Shown here in pieces: positions 41,601-46,903 of a stretch of 64,000 bases of DNA. The stretch is taken from assembly GCA_009833045.1 (NCBI GenBank), contig WUUP01000001.1, positions 365,586 to 429,585 on the forward strand, given 5' to 3'. Position 1 is the stretch's first letter, and each line of letters starts with the position of its first letter. The DNA comes from Saprospirales bacterium GYS_P2D. GTDB taxonomy: Bacteria; Bacteroidota; Bacteroidia; Chitinophagales; Saprospiraceae. The notes beneath the pieces were generated by a model. That model did not search any database and was not told the origin of the DNA. It saw only the letters and a program-made list of their open reading frames with translations. The translations under genes and the position numbers were made by a program.

Positions 41601-42531
41601 TCTTACGTATCGCAAGATCATATCTATCGACCTCTATATCTGCAGGATCGTGATCATCTTCGTCTGCAGGATCATCTGTAGCATCATCTACAGGCTCTCC
41701 ATCATTGTCATCATTTTTATCTGGATCACTGTCTTCATCTACAGGATCCTCGTTGTTTGGATCTTCGTCATCATCTGCATCTGATATTTCTGAGATATTG
41801 ACTATCCGATCACCACTGAAATCTAAAGCAATATTGAAGGTGATACTTATAGTGTCACGAGCCTCAGGTGCTAAAAACGGAATCGCATTTGTCCAAACTG
41901 CCTCATCACCATTCTGTACCCAGTTAGGATCATTGAGGATCAGCCCTTCTGGTATATAGTCTGTCACTTCTATACGATAGGCATCTACATTACCTTGGTT
42001 TATTACTTCTATATCAAAGGTCACTTCACTGCCCGGTATATAAGGACCGGGAGTTGATTCACTTACTACTTTTTTGAGGGCCAGGTCAAACTTGTCCGGC
42101 ACACAGGTACCATCGTTATCATTGATGATCACCTTAGTCCGACAGGCTGTCTTTTTACCACATTTGTCAATGACCCATATGAGGACCTCTTGCTCAAAGC
42201 CATCCTCACCAAAAAGAGCCTTGCTCATTTCCTTTCCTTCCGGATCAAATGCGATGATTAATTCGTCAGTCGGAGTCTTGTCATCCAGTGCTGAAGTGAT
42301 CATATCCTTAGCCCAGATCTCTACCATACAGGTATCAGGCATGAATGTCGTGCGTAGCTCCCTACAGACTACAGTAGGCTCCTCTTTATCTCCGGAGTAG
42401 CACTGTGCCGATACAGACACTGCAATAATCGAAAGAACTAATGTCAGACTCAGCGACGCAAGTCGACGTGCTAAGCCATCTTTAGGCTGGCTCAATAGAC
42501 CGATTAAGTAAGTAAATGTAGTTTTCATCAT
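32638..42531 (-). CDS. Giant secreted repeat protein: 15 DUF11 domains, dockerin and T9SS sorting domain
   Basis: A 3297-residue exported protein. A long signal peptide ends near SVSAQC (about residue 42), followed by an Ig-like region with cysteines. Fifteen DUF11 repeats (about 145-2465), each about 150 residues, start with a phrase like YDLALMK and contain TITVVNQGT and VDYIP. Linkers are very acidic (DEDDHD), with DSTPD motifs. A Cys-bounded region (about 2470-2880) contains GDIYMGATNVYAYDGDPF and WGNIAYDEMSDVIYG and looks like a beta-propeller or sandwich. A carboxypeptidase-regulatory-like fold (about 2900-2960) and a dockerin (about 2965-3035: SGVTTLDLLLIQNHILG) follow, then a beta domain and a T9SS sorting domain (about 3214-3297). 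It is probably a long calcium-stiffened surface adhesin or filament. Confidence 0.88.
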   Translation of the reverse strand: MMKTTFTYLIGLLSQPKDGLARRLASLSLTLVLSIIAVSVSAQCYSGDKEEPTVVCRELRTTFMPDTCMVEIWAKDMITSALDDKTPTDELIIAFDPEGKEMSKALFGEDGFEQEVLIWVIDKCGKKTACRTKVIINDNDGTCVPDKFDLALKKVVSESTPGPYIPGSEVTFDIEVINQGNVDAYRIEVTDYIPEGLILNDPNWVQNGDEAVWTNAIPFLAPEARDTISITFNIALDFSGDRIVNISEISDADDDEDPNNEDPVDEDSDPDKNDDNDGEPVDDATDDPADEDDHDPADIEVDRYDLAIRKTLIDADAVYRAGDDVRFLIEVINQGTIDATDVVVRDFVSANMTNNDPNWKDDLFTFASVPGGVTVSRQIVLTINADFQGDSIINGAEIISAENVGDFVDEDDQRPYDEIDCTADEIGDGEVDNDVEDDSTGGTDNPNDADECDYAVVPVDQDFDLSLRKILSEDNPQVFFAGDVVTFHIEVFNFGTLDASRVDIVDYIPEGLTLVQEGGWSAPNAQGITRYSNVQSLSGGTLEVGESVIVPIRFTIDEDVVGEIINAAEIVRGDNALDEPDCDSTPDSEGTNDNVLNDVIFDGCDVNDADEDDHDIEPITIDRYDLALMKMTDPDVVYSPGDEVIYTITVVNQGTVASGEVTIVDYIPADMSLSSSSINNDWTLDGEIASYTISGIAAAASVQIDIALTIDEDFQGTSIDNYAEISADSGDDQDSTPDSDDDNDGPVVDNDKNGTDGDEDDHDIETVPVEQIFDLALIKTLDTDETPPTIFAGDTVVFNITVRNQGTLDATRVDIVDYIPEGLSLIEENGWEQVGTIARNNQVDVLIGGILATNASLTIPVRFTVEDDFVGTAVNTAEIARADNALNEPDCDSTPDNVNDDEVINDNTFRNDCDEDPIDDEDDHDIEAVTIDRYDLALMKMHPVRAYSPGQDVTFTITVVNQGSISSGPVTIIDYIPSDMSLSAADDHGWTIAGANATNNTISNILPGQSVTLDIILTIDEDFQGTSIENFAEISADGGDDQDSTPDAENGNTLGEEPENIDDNEKGGNGENGDDEDDHDIEVVTVEQIFDLALVKTENIATPDILFAGDTVTFDITVVNQGTLDATRVDIVDYIPTGLTLIEENGWGAAVGNITGNDQINLLLDDNVLNSGESITVQIRFVIEDDFDGIVRNFAEISNATNDLGIDDCDSTPDNINDDQFIDNRLEEGCNPVVNDTDDEDDHDIEVLTVERYDLALMKMINGEGPFEPGGQVPFMISVINQGSVASGEVTVVDYLPTGTSLAVNGGWESAGTGIVSNTIQNIEAGDTAELSIILLLDDSFAGDSIINWAEISDDEGPDIDSEADSDNGLFDESPQDQDNEKENEGGDEDDHDFEIVPVDRYDLALMKMVNGNGPFEPGKDVTYTITVVNQGTITADTVEIFDYQPANMALAAGNTAWTGSGSGFVSQIFGLAPEESRDVEITFTIDEDFDGESIINWAEISNDDGIDIDSDPDYDNGLFDESPEDQDNEKNNAGGDEDDHDFEIIDIDRYDLALMKVVAEDGPFQPGDTVTYDIMVVNQGSLESGEVTVIDYIPSDLGFLPAINPLWTTLGSNATRVIDNILPEETATVSINLIVNEAITGSGTRIRNWAEIFDDSGDDIDSTPDGTNFNQDGETDDLADDNVKDQDGQDGRDEDDHDPAEIEIDIYDLALMKMTDQSATYTPGDDVTYMISVINQGSLPSGEIELIDYVPSGMSFSNNNGWTASGDNAVRTIANIEVGDTATVELILTIDASFRGDSITNHVEIAADSGDDIDSTPDNINGNGSGEANPVDNEKNNAGGDEDDHDPETIDVEIYDLALRKVITDDRFYEAGDTVTFDITVFNQGNVASGAVTIVDYGIDNLNFLNSNEPLWASSGNLFMTNLANIAAGDSVTVSISFQISPDFPGGSLVNWAEIAVDSGDDVDSEEDTTNDDTSDDDVIDEDGLNVPGDDEDDHDPAVVRVRGFDLALMKVVASEGPFERGDNVQFDIMVINQGDVASDSIAITDYIPDGLTFAAAQVTDGWVAIDDSTYVLGVSNVPVGDTQTYSIVLTIDSDFTGTTLTNEAEISYDEKLDVDSTPDADRDNDVVKDDVKDEDGLNVPGDDEDDHDPATITVDTYDLALTKVVVSEGPFAPGDVVTFRIYIHNQGTLDAAPNTVTITDYVPADMLNVDLDWVNDTYWFDNMIAAGTVDSVDIDLQIKDDFLGSTITNNAEITQDGGFDIDSTPADNDGDDPDPNDDSTVDGNNDPTVQDPSDDDYDPATISVERYDLALMKMLTNDTTYMPGDVVTFDIMVVNQGNVASGEIEIIDYIPAELALNPPNNGWDILNGNLVNSIDNISAGDTATIQLALTIDANIMEPISIKNWSEISSIPDGRVDIDSTPDDTNGEHSESPENKDNEKEESGKDGGDEDDHDFEVVIIDVDICVCPDEEYIGQAVVTCAGGAFSNEAVAAIIDLRETNTAPLGDDWAKPATAGATAVGISKPATWTVEEIGQVFGVSVGRTNGDIYMGATNVYAYDGDPFTPSGNGPGGEQGIYKANFNSPANINSIVTTDNSFIANPVGGTVVPGRFLDINGNNPLPTGWGNIAYDEMSDVIYGTNLSDGRIYAMNASTGVILQVFDPFGQATGFLSDPYPAGEVLWAIELNECTRELFVVRQTVAGGGDDLGDFGGTRNKEIYTIDINGAGMMDTSTWSLELTVGGTREKITDIDFNTDCDRMILAERGTVHNSLTLLYIMDGGSWILATDISVGNISGGQPWRQGLNSTGGVAFGADFVGEGAMCDTVIWTMGDCLDPSDVRGECNVYGPQGTYIPSDNLAALSGNLNSAGIFIDVTPEFTLDPRFSKFGLGDIEIFNCCCPDVSAGANAFTANVRGAVATPGNNEIPEVRVEIHSDEMNEYNMSNSYGDYAFSSLPMHKDYVIAPVKYDDLISGVTTLDLLLIQNHILGLKELESPYDIIAADIDYSNTINAIDIIRLRELLLGKVTQEKSTKAWEFIPMAYEFDDPKSPFPYENTLNYSDLDRDMIDSDFYGIKKGDVNGSYFRAGTRSADYQVYNLQATSAGFDLVATLDELTTGLQIELILPAGVAVTDVKSDLFDINTSNYHIDDNRVLLSIADVNGVGITAGESVLSISTSASIGHLESVRLGGALAPEQYDAELNTKQVVLGENVESGYSLGVNTPNPFSGSTEISFTIPKAQEVSIDFYQLDGKLIHRIVDNYNAGINTIMIDKSDLDDISGTVIYQLTTPEYTASRKMMIIK
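35140..42100 (-). repeat. Array of 15 DUF11-coding repeats, period about 440-490 bases
   Basis: Repeat starts on the minus strand lie near 42090, 41625, 41150, 40665, 40220, 39735, 39270, 38780, 38330, 37880, 37410, 36970, 36515, 36055 and 35610. Repeats 3, 5 and 7 share FAGD.V and DA(S/T)RVDIVDYIP with cysteine-bearing linkers. Repeats 4, 6 and 8 share (S/E)PG..V and a SG.VT(I/V) strand with cysteine-free linkers. This indicates a two-repeat unit. Confidence 0.75.
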
Positions 42532-42620
42532 TTCTAATAGTTTGTACCAGGATCTCAGGTCCAGTTACCGTTTTCACATATAGGGATCTCTCCCCAAAAT
42601 ATCTTACATAAATGGGTATA

Positions 42621-42637
42621 GACACACGATGTGTGTC
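42621..42637. repeat. Small perfect palindrome in the leader of the giant gene
   Basis: GACACAC GAT GTGTGTC, 90 bases before the start codon and downstream of the candidate promoter box. It may be a leader hairpin or an operator. The other bases of the 221-base gap hold no supportable gene. Confidence 0.4.
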
Positions 42638-42682
42638 CACATTTTTACTGTTAGGGAAGGGATAGGACGAGCCTATTCAGGG

Positions 42683-42690
42683 CAAATATA
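42683..42690 (-). promoter_or_regulatory. Candidate -7 promoter box for the 3297-residue protein gene
   Basis: TATATTTG followed by CCCTG on the minus strand, 152 bases before the start. It has a perfect TAnnTTTG core and no recognisable -33 element. It would give a leader of about 145 bases. Confidence 0.4.
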
Positions 42691-42752
42691 TTAAAACAAA
42701 TCGTAATACGTATATGCTTAACATATAATTTTTTAAACATATAATATTTAAA

Positions 42753-43454
42753 TCATATGTATTTCAGTGAGAGTGATGGTTTACCCTCTAATAGGTCGTG
42801 ATAAGTATAGCTATAGCCTTTTTGGTCGGAGATGATCTGAGATAGGCTGATAGTCTGCACCAAAGAGCCTCGCTTCATTTTAAAAGCATTCGCTTCATCG
42901 ATGACCTGGTCATTTAGGTGGATCTCTTTGACACTATCTGCAGCATGGCCTGAGTGTGCAGAGAGCATAGATTTAAAAAGCCGGTTTCTTTCTTGCTGAA
43001 TATCAGGGGTATATAGCGTGCATGAGCTCCAGTTATAATCAGTATTCCGGTCGAGCTCTCTGACATGCTTTATGTTACCATCCCACACATACTCTAAGAA
43101 GTAATCGTCGCTAAGAATGACAGTAGTGAATGGCTCAATACCTCGAAAATCAAACTGCTCGATGAAGTCAATAATATTTTCATATTGATATGACTCTTTG
43201 AGCATCAGGCCTCGACTCATTTTATATTGCGCTCGACGCTCATGGATAGTAAATGCTCCATTGAGCAAGCAGATGATCTCGCCCCTATCTGAAAAAAAGA
43301 GCCAAGATCCTCCCTTGGTATCTCTGGGATAATAGACAGTACGACCTCCGATCTCCTCCTCAGTCAGCTCTGTAGCATGTCGGCTGGGCGCCTCATCACG
43401 ATTACTACTGAATACAAAACCAGTCTCCGTCGGCACATAACTCACTAAGCACAT
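42753..43454 (-). CDS. NRDE family protein (TANGO2-like)
   Basis: A 233-residue member of the NRDE/TANGO2 family, with an Ntn-hydrolase-like fold. It begins MCLVSYVP, with C2 that could become the N-terminal nucleophile after Met removal. It carries the namesake motif SSNRDEAPSRH at about 17-27, then TKGGSWLFFSDRGEIICLLNG. Human TANGO2 is linked to lipid or haem handling, but bacterial function is not established. It has no signal peptide. It lies 36 bases downstream of the SDR gene on the same strand, so the two may form an operon. Confidence 0.85.
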   Translation of the reverse strand: MCLVSYVPTETGFVFSSNRDEAPSRHATELTEEEIGGRTVYYPRDTKGGSWLFFSDRGEIICLLNGAFTIHERRAQYKMSRGLMLKESYQYENIIDFIEQFDFRGIEPFTTVILSDDYFLEYVWDGNIKHVRELDRNTDYNWSSCTLYTPDIQQERNRLFKSMLSAHSGHAADSVKEIHLNDQVIDEANAFKMKRGSLVQTISLSQIISDQKGYSYTYHDLLEGKPSLSLKYI

Positions 43455-43490
43455 CTACTCCACTTATTTCTTTGATAGTTAATCCTAAGA

Positions 43491-44201
43491 CTATAAATCG
43501 CCCAACTGAGGCCTAATCACAATGTCCTCAACAACTGCCGATGGACCAAGTGCATATGCTCCCCACACAGCATCAGCGATATCTTCACTATTCATGAGTC
43601 GCTCTGGTGGGAGGTCGACACCCGCCCAAGAATTTGACCATGTAGCTCCAGGCATAATTGACGTAACCTTGACATGATGTGCCTTGAGCTCCTCTCGGAG
43701 CACTTTGGAGAATCCTAATAAGGCAAACTTTGATATAGAATAAGAGCCTCCATTAGGATAAGCCATGAGACTGGCTACACTGCACATATTAAATATATGT
43801 CCACTACCCTGCTTTTTCATCTCAGGCCCGATGACTCGAGTGAGATGATAGGCGCTATATAGATTAGTATCGATCATGGTCTGGAGTACTCCCTCCTCTT
43901 CTGCCAAGAGCTCCCCTGGGAAGAATACTCCAGCATTATTGACTAATACGTCGACAGCCCCAGTAGCGTCAAGCGCAAATTGACCAAAGGCCTTCACCTG
44001 GTCTGGATCACTCACGTCACATGGCATAATATGTATGGACTGATTTGGTCGATCAGAGCTTAGCTCTTCCTTCATCTTAATCAAATCTTCTTCCTTTCTT
44101 GAACAAAGGATAAGATTAGCTCCTTCTCTATGAAACCTCTCAGCTATGGCACGGCCTATACCTTTTGTTGCCCCGGTGACGACTACATTCACGCTATTCA
44201 T
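43491..44201 (-). CDS. Short-chain dehydrogenase/reductase
   Basis: A 236-residue SDR-family oxidoreductase. The frame runs to 44294, but the ATG at 44201 (MNSVNVVVTGATKGIGRAIA) places the cofactor motif TGATKGIG at the normal distance from the N-terminus and frees the 93 bases before it as a divergent promoter region. Other motifs are CDVSD, NNAGVF and the catalytic YSISK (SxnYxxxK set). The Arg in LILCSRKEED after the second strand suggests NADP preference. The substrate is unknown. It is divergent from the MlaE-type gene. Confidence 0.88.
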   Translation of the reverse strand: MNSVNVVVTGATKGIGRAIAERFHREGANLILCSRKEEDLIKMKEELSSDRPNQSIHIMPCDVSDPDQVKAFGQFALDATGAVDVLVNNAGVFFPGELLAEEEGVLQTMIDTNLYSAYHLTRVIGPEMKKQGSGHIFNMCSVASLMAYPNGGSYSISKFALLGFSKVLREELKAHHVKVTSIMPGATWSNSWAGVDLPPERLMNSEDIADAVWGAYALGPSAVVEDIVIRPQLGDL

Positions 44202-44294
44202 TTTTAGTAAGTTAAAAATAGGGTATTTTCGCTTCTTCAATTTTTTTGAGAAGCAACTCGCATTAGTCAACTTCGCACAAGAATAAGAGTTCAC

Positions 44295-45035
44295 ATGAGA
44301 TTAATATCCGATTTTGGAAAATTCGTAGGATGGCTCCCAGAGATTTTCTCTCGACCAGAAAACCTCACCATGTACTATAAAGAGACGATCCGCCAGATGT
44401 ATGATATCGGTATCGGATCACTCAGTATCGTAATGATCATCTCAGGATTCATAGGTGCAGTGACAGCGATACAGTTCTCCTATCAACTCGAGGGCACTAT
44501 GATCCCCCCTTACTACATCGGCTATATCGTACGGGACATGATGATCATCGAGATGGCAGTGACACTCACCTCTATCGTACTCGCTGGCAAGATCGGATCG
44601 ACCATGGCAGCAGAGATCGGAGGGATGCGGCAAAAGGAGCACATCGACGCTATGGAAATCATGGGGGTCAATACCTCAGCCTATCTTGTCATGCCTAAGC
44701 TCATCGCATCTGTAGTGATCATACCCGTACTGGTGACCATTGCCTGTATAGTAGGTATAGGAGGTGGTTATCTCGCTGCAGTGACCATAGCTGGATTTAC
44801 CAGTTCTGAGTTCACCCGAGGTCTTAGATCATTCTTCATCCCGTATAATGTGGTGATCATGTATGTCAAGGCCGTCACATTTGCCTTCATCATCACCTCG
44901 GTCGCCTGTTTTCAGGGATATTTTGTGACTGGTGGTAGTGTAGAGCTAGGTCAGGCGAGTACTCGAGCAGTAGTATTCGGTTCGATTTTGATTCTTATTG
45001 CTGATTTAATAATCGCCCTAATCTTGATGAGCTAA
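44295..45035 (+). CDS. MlaE-family ABC transporter permease
   Basis: A 246-residue integral membrane protein of the MlaE/YrbE family, the permease of systems that move phospholipids or other lipids between inner and outer membrane. It has five to six hydrophobic segments, with the family-specific stretch IEMAVTLTSIVLAGKIGSTM then AAEIGGMRQKEHIDAMEIMG (about 90-125), which contacts the ATPase. Its stop overlaps the start of the ATPase gene by one base, so translation is coupled. No MCE/MlaD protein is seen beside it, so that partner must lie elsewhere. Confidence 0.92.
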   Translation: MRLISDFGKFVGWLPEIFSRPENLTMYYKETIRQMYDIGIGSLSIVMIISGFIGAVTAIQFSYQLEGTMIPPYYIGYIVRDMMIIEMAVTLTSIVLAGKIGSTMAAEIGGMRQKEHIDAMEIMGVNTSAYLVMPKLIASVVIIPVLVTIACIVGIGGGYLAAVTIAGFTSSEFTRGLRSFFIPYNVVIMYVKAVTFAFIITSVACFQGYFVTGGSVELGQASTRAVVFGSILILIADLIIALILMS

Positions 45036-45796
45036 TGATCAGAGCAGAAAACATAGTGAAGTCATTTGGCACTCAAGAAGTCCTAAAAGACATCAGTTTC
45101 ACATTTGAAAAATCCAAGACAAATCTCATCATCGGAAAGAGTGGCGCCGGGAAGACGGTGTTATTGAAAATATTAGTCGGCCTACTCCAACCTACAAAGG
45201 GTAGTGTGTGGTTTGATGATATTAATCTGAATAAAATTGATAAAAACCAACTGCGAGAGCTTCGTATGAAGATCGGAATGCTTTTTCAAGGTAATGCTCT
45301 TTTTGACTCGATGACCGTCGAGGAGAATATTCGTTTTCCGATGGATATGTTTACCACTAAGACAGCTAAAGAAAAGCAACAGCAGGTAGATTACTGCCTC
45401 GAAAGAGTAAGCCTACAGGGTAGTAATAAGAAATATCCATCTGAGATATCAGGTGGTATGCAAAAACGAGTAGGTATCGCCAGAGCGATCGTGCTCAATC
45501 CTAAATATCTATTCTGTGATGAGCCCAATTCTGGGCTGGATCCTAAGACAGCCATCACCATAGATGAGCTCATCAGTACGATCACTAAGGATAACGAGAT
45601 GACGACTATTATCAACACTCACGATATGAACTCCGTGATGGAAATTGGAGAAAAAATCTGCTTGCTGCACCAAGGAAAATTGGCTTGGGAAGGGACTAAG
45701 GATGAAGTATTGGAAAGTGAGGATGAGTTATTACTGGACTTTATCTTTGCCAGTCCATTCTTGCAGCGTCTGAGATCTAAAGCGCTATCACAATAG
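45035..45796 (+). CDS. ABC transporter ATP-binding protein (MlaF-like)
   Basis: A 253-residue ATPase partner of the MlaE-type permease. It has Walker A GKSGAGKT (about 35-42), Q-loop LFQGNALFD, signature SGGMQKRVGIARA, Walker B YLFCDEPNSGLDP and the H-loop in NTHDMNSV. The signature is SGGM rather than SGGQ, as usual in MlaF proteins. It is cytosolic at the inner membrane. It ends 10 bases before a hairpin terminator. Confidence 0.92.
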   Translation: MIRAENIVKSFGTQEVLKDISFTFEKSKTNLIIGKSGAGKTVLLKILVGLLQPTKGSVWFDDINLNKIDKNQLRELRMKIGMLFQGNALFDSMTVEENIRFPMDMFTTKTAKEKQQQVDYCLERVSLQGSNKKYPSEISGGMQKRVGIARAIVLNPKYLFCDEPNSGLDPKTAITIDELISTITKDNEMTTIINTHDMNSVMEIGEKICLLHQGKLAWEGTKDEVLESEDELLLDFIFASPFLQRLRSKALSQ

Positions 45797-45802
45797 CATA
45801 AA

Positions 45803-45889
45803 TAAAAAGCCCAAGTTTGCTGTCAAACTCAGGCTCTTTCGACTAAGGTCTCAAAATAAGAAAACTACGTCTTTATGGTTCTTGGTTCT
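45803..45889 (-). ncRNA. Candidate short RNA of about 85 nt
   Basis: A TACCTTTGCAC promoter-like box (45895-45902, minus strand) lies about 55 bases before the stem of a terminator whose T run is on the same strand. No ORF fits between. The -33 position has no TTTG, and the hairpin also serves the MlaF-like gene, so this is tentative. Confidence 0.3.
45804..45839. terminator. Intrinsic terminator, stronger on the minus strand
   Basis: AGCCCAAGTTTG pairs with CAAACTCAGGCT around a CTGT loop. Minus-strand reading ends GGGCTTTTTATTT, plus-strand reading GGCTCTTTC. It ends the MlaE/F operon and could also end a minus-strand short RNA. Confidence 0.7.
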
Positions 45890-45894
45890 GTGTG

Positions 45895-45902
45895 CAAAGG
45901 TA
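45895..45902 (-). promoter_or_regulatory. Candidate promoter box TACCTTTG, half of an inverted pair
   Basis: CAAAGGTA at 45895-45902 and TACCTTTG at 45909-45916 are an exact 8-base inverted repeat with a six-base spacer, so a promoter-like core faces each way. The minus-strand one continues into CAC, as in strong Bacteroidota promoters. Confidence 0.35.
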
Positions 45903-46058
45903 CATCTTTACCTTTGACATATATATTTAATTCAAATATAAAAAAGAAAAATATTTCTTGCCAGAAAAATATATGATTTTTTTCTAATGTGTTTTTTACA
46001 CCAAGAAATGAAGAAGGAAAGTGAGAAGGAAAATACAACTTAATCACAAATGAAAAAG

Positions 46059-46142
46059 TGCCCGAGGAGGGAGTCGAACCCTCACGCCCTAACGGACACA
46101 TGGCCCTCAACCATGCCTGTCTACCAATTCCAGCACCCGGGC
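46059..46142 (-). tRNA. tRNA-Leu (anticodon GAG)
   Basis: Reading the minus strand from 46142, the acceptor arm GCCCGGG pairs with CTCGGGC (one G-T pair), and discriminator A is at 46059. The anticodon stem CATGG/CCATG encloses the loop TTGAGGG, giving anticodon GAG, which reads CUC and CUU. A long variable arm (class II tRNA) precedes the T arm with GGTTCGACTCC. CCA is not encoded. Total length is 84 bases. Confidence 0.95.
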
Positions 46143-46155
46143 GGGATAGGAGGTG

Positions 46156-46163
46156 CAAATATG
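46156..46163 (-). promoter_or_regulatory. Candidate promoter of tRNA-Leu
   Basis: CATATTTG followed by CACC (7 of 8 to TAnnTTTG), with TTTC 19 bases upstream (plus 46183-46186). It lies 14 bases before the tRNA 5' end, the right distance for a -7 box. Confidence 0.5.
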
Positions 46164-46204
46164 AACTTATTCTTTATATTAGGAAAGACTTGGGCAAAAA
46201 GATT

Positions 46205-46798
46205 TCACGCTTTCTCAGGATAATACTCGATATATCTCCTCACCTCTGCTGACACCTCTGGCCCATAGAGCTTCTCCAATAAATAAAAAGACATATCGAT
46301 ACCTGCACTCACTCCCTCAGCTACTATGTATCGGCCATGATCATAGTAGCGCCTGGTACGATCCACATCTATAGTTGAGTCGATCTGCCCCATCAGATCG
46401 ATGGCTGACCAGTGTGTAGTAGCCTTCAGCCCAGATAAAAGACCCAGCTTAGCTAATAATAGCGAACCTGTACAAACAGAAGCACATAGCCCAGATCTCT
46501 CGATCAATCCACCAATACTCTGCATGGCATCCTCATCATGGATCAGCGCTCTCGTGCCTACTCCACCAGGCACTATCAGTATATCATAGCTGAGGTCATC
46601 ATCTATCACAAAATCTGGGATCATCTCGATGGTGATCTTACTGATCGATACAGGACTATTTAGCCCGACGACTTCTACAGTACTGATAGTATCAGGATCT
46701 ATACTCATGGCTGACGCCAATACCTGAATCGGCCCAGTAAAATCTAATAACTCGACGTCGTCAAATACTAATACTCCGACAGTCTTCGGGTGACTCAT
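46205..46798 (-). CDS. DJ-1/PfpI family protein
   Basis: A 197-residue class I glutamine-amidotransferase-like protein. The N-terminal VGVLVFDDVELLDFTGPIQV contains the conserved acidic residue that contacts the nucleophile. DILIVPGGVGTR follows, and then the nucleophile elbow ASVCTGSLLLAKLG with C109 and ATTHW after it. This variant is close to isonitrile hydratase and the sensory domain of GlxA-type regulators, but there is no DNA-binding domain. The substrate is unknown. It is divergent from dnaE with a 105-base gap. Confidence 0.87.
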   Translation of the reverse strand: MSHPKTVGVLVFDDVELLDFTGPIQVLASAMSIDPDTISTVEVVGLNSPVSISKITIEMIPDFVIDDDLSYDILIVPGGVGTRALIHDEDAMQSIGGLIERSGLCASVCTGSLLLAKLGLLSGLKATTHWSAIDLMGQIDSTIDVDRTRRYYDHGRYIVAEGVSAGIDMSFYLLEKLYGPEVSAEVRRYIEYYPEKA

Positions 46799-46855
46799 AA
46801 TACTCTATCTGAGGATGAAAAATTAAGATAGGAAATATTAAATATGTGAATCTCG

Positions 46856-46863
46856 TATCTTGG
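46856..46863 (+). promoter_or_regulatory. Candidate promoter box for dnaE
   Basis: TATCTTGG followed by CGCTTTC, one mismatch from TAnnTTTG and similar to the GCGCCTTCC blocks before proS and the FKBP operon. It is 40 bases before the start codon. Confidence 0.35.
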
Positions 46864-46903
46864 CGCTTTCTGATCAACCGGTGTAAAAAAGAACCAATAG
46901 ACC

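Noticed and set aside
35140-42100. Regularly spaced repeats resembling a CRISPR array
   Set aside because: The period is about 450 bases and the units are diverged protein-coding domains in one continuous frame. There are no short identical repeats with unique spacers and no cas genes.
32638-42531. Many long plus-strand ORFs opposite the giant DUF11 gene
   Set aside because: They recur at the repeat period, mirror the coding bias of the real gene and show low-complexity Ser/Ile-rich translations. They are shadows of the minus-strand frame.
11748-42531. Cellulosome locus suggested by the dockerins
   Set aside because: No glycoside hydrolase, carbohydrate-binding module or multi-cohesin scaffoldin is present; dockerin-like domains are common in Saprospiria surface proteins.
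45865-46158. Minus-strand 97-codon ORF over the tRNA
   Set aside because: It reads straight through tRNA-Leu and AT-rich spacer, and its product has no family resemblance.
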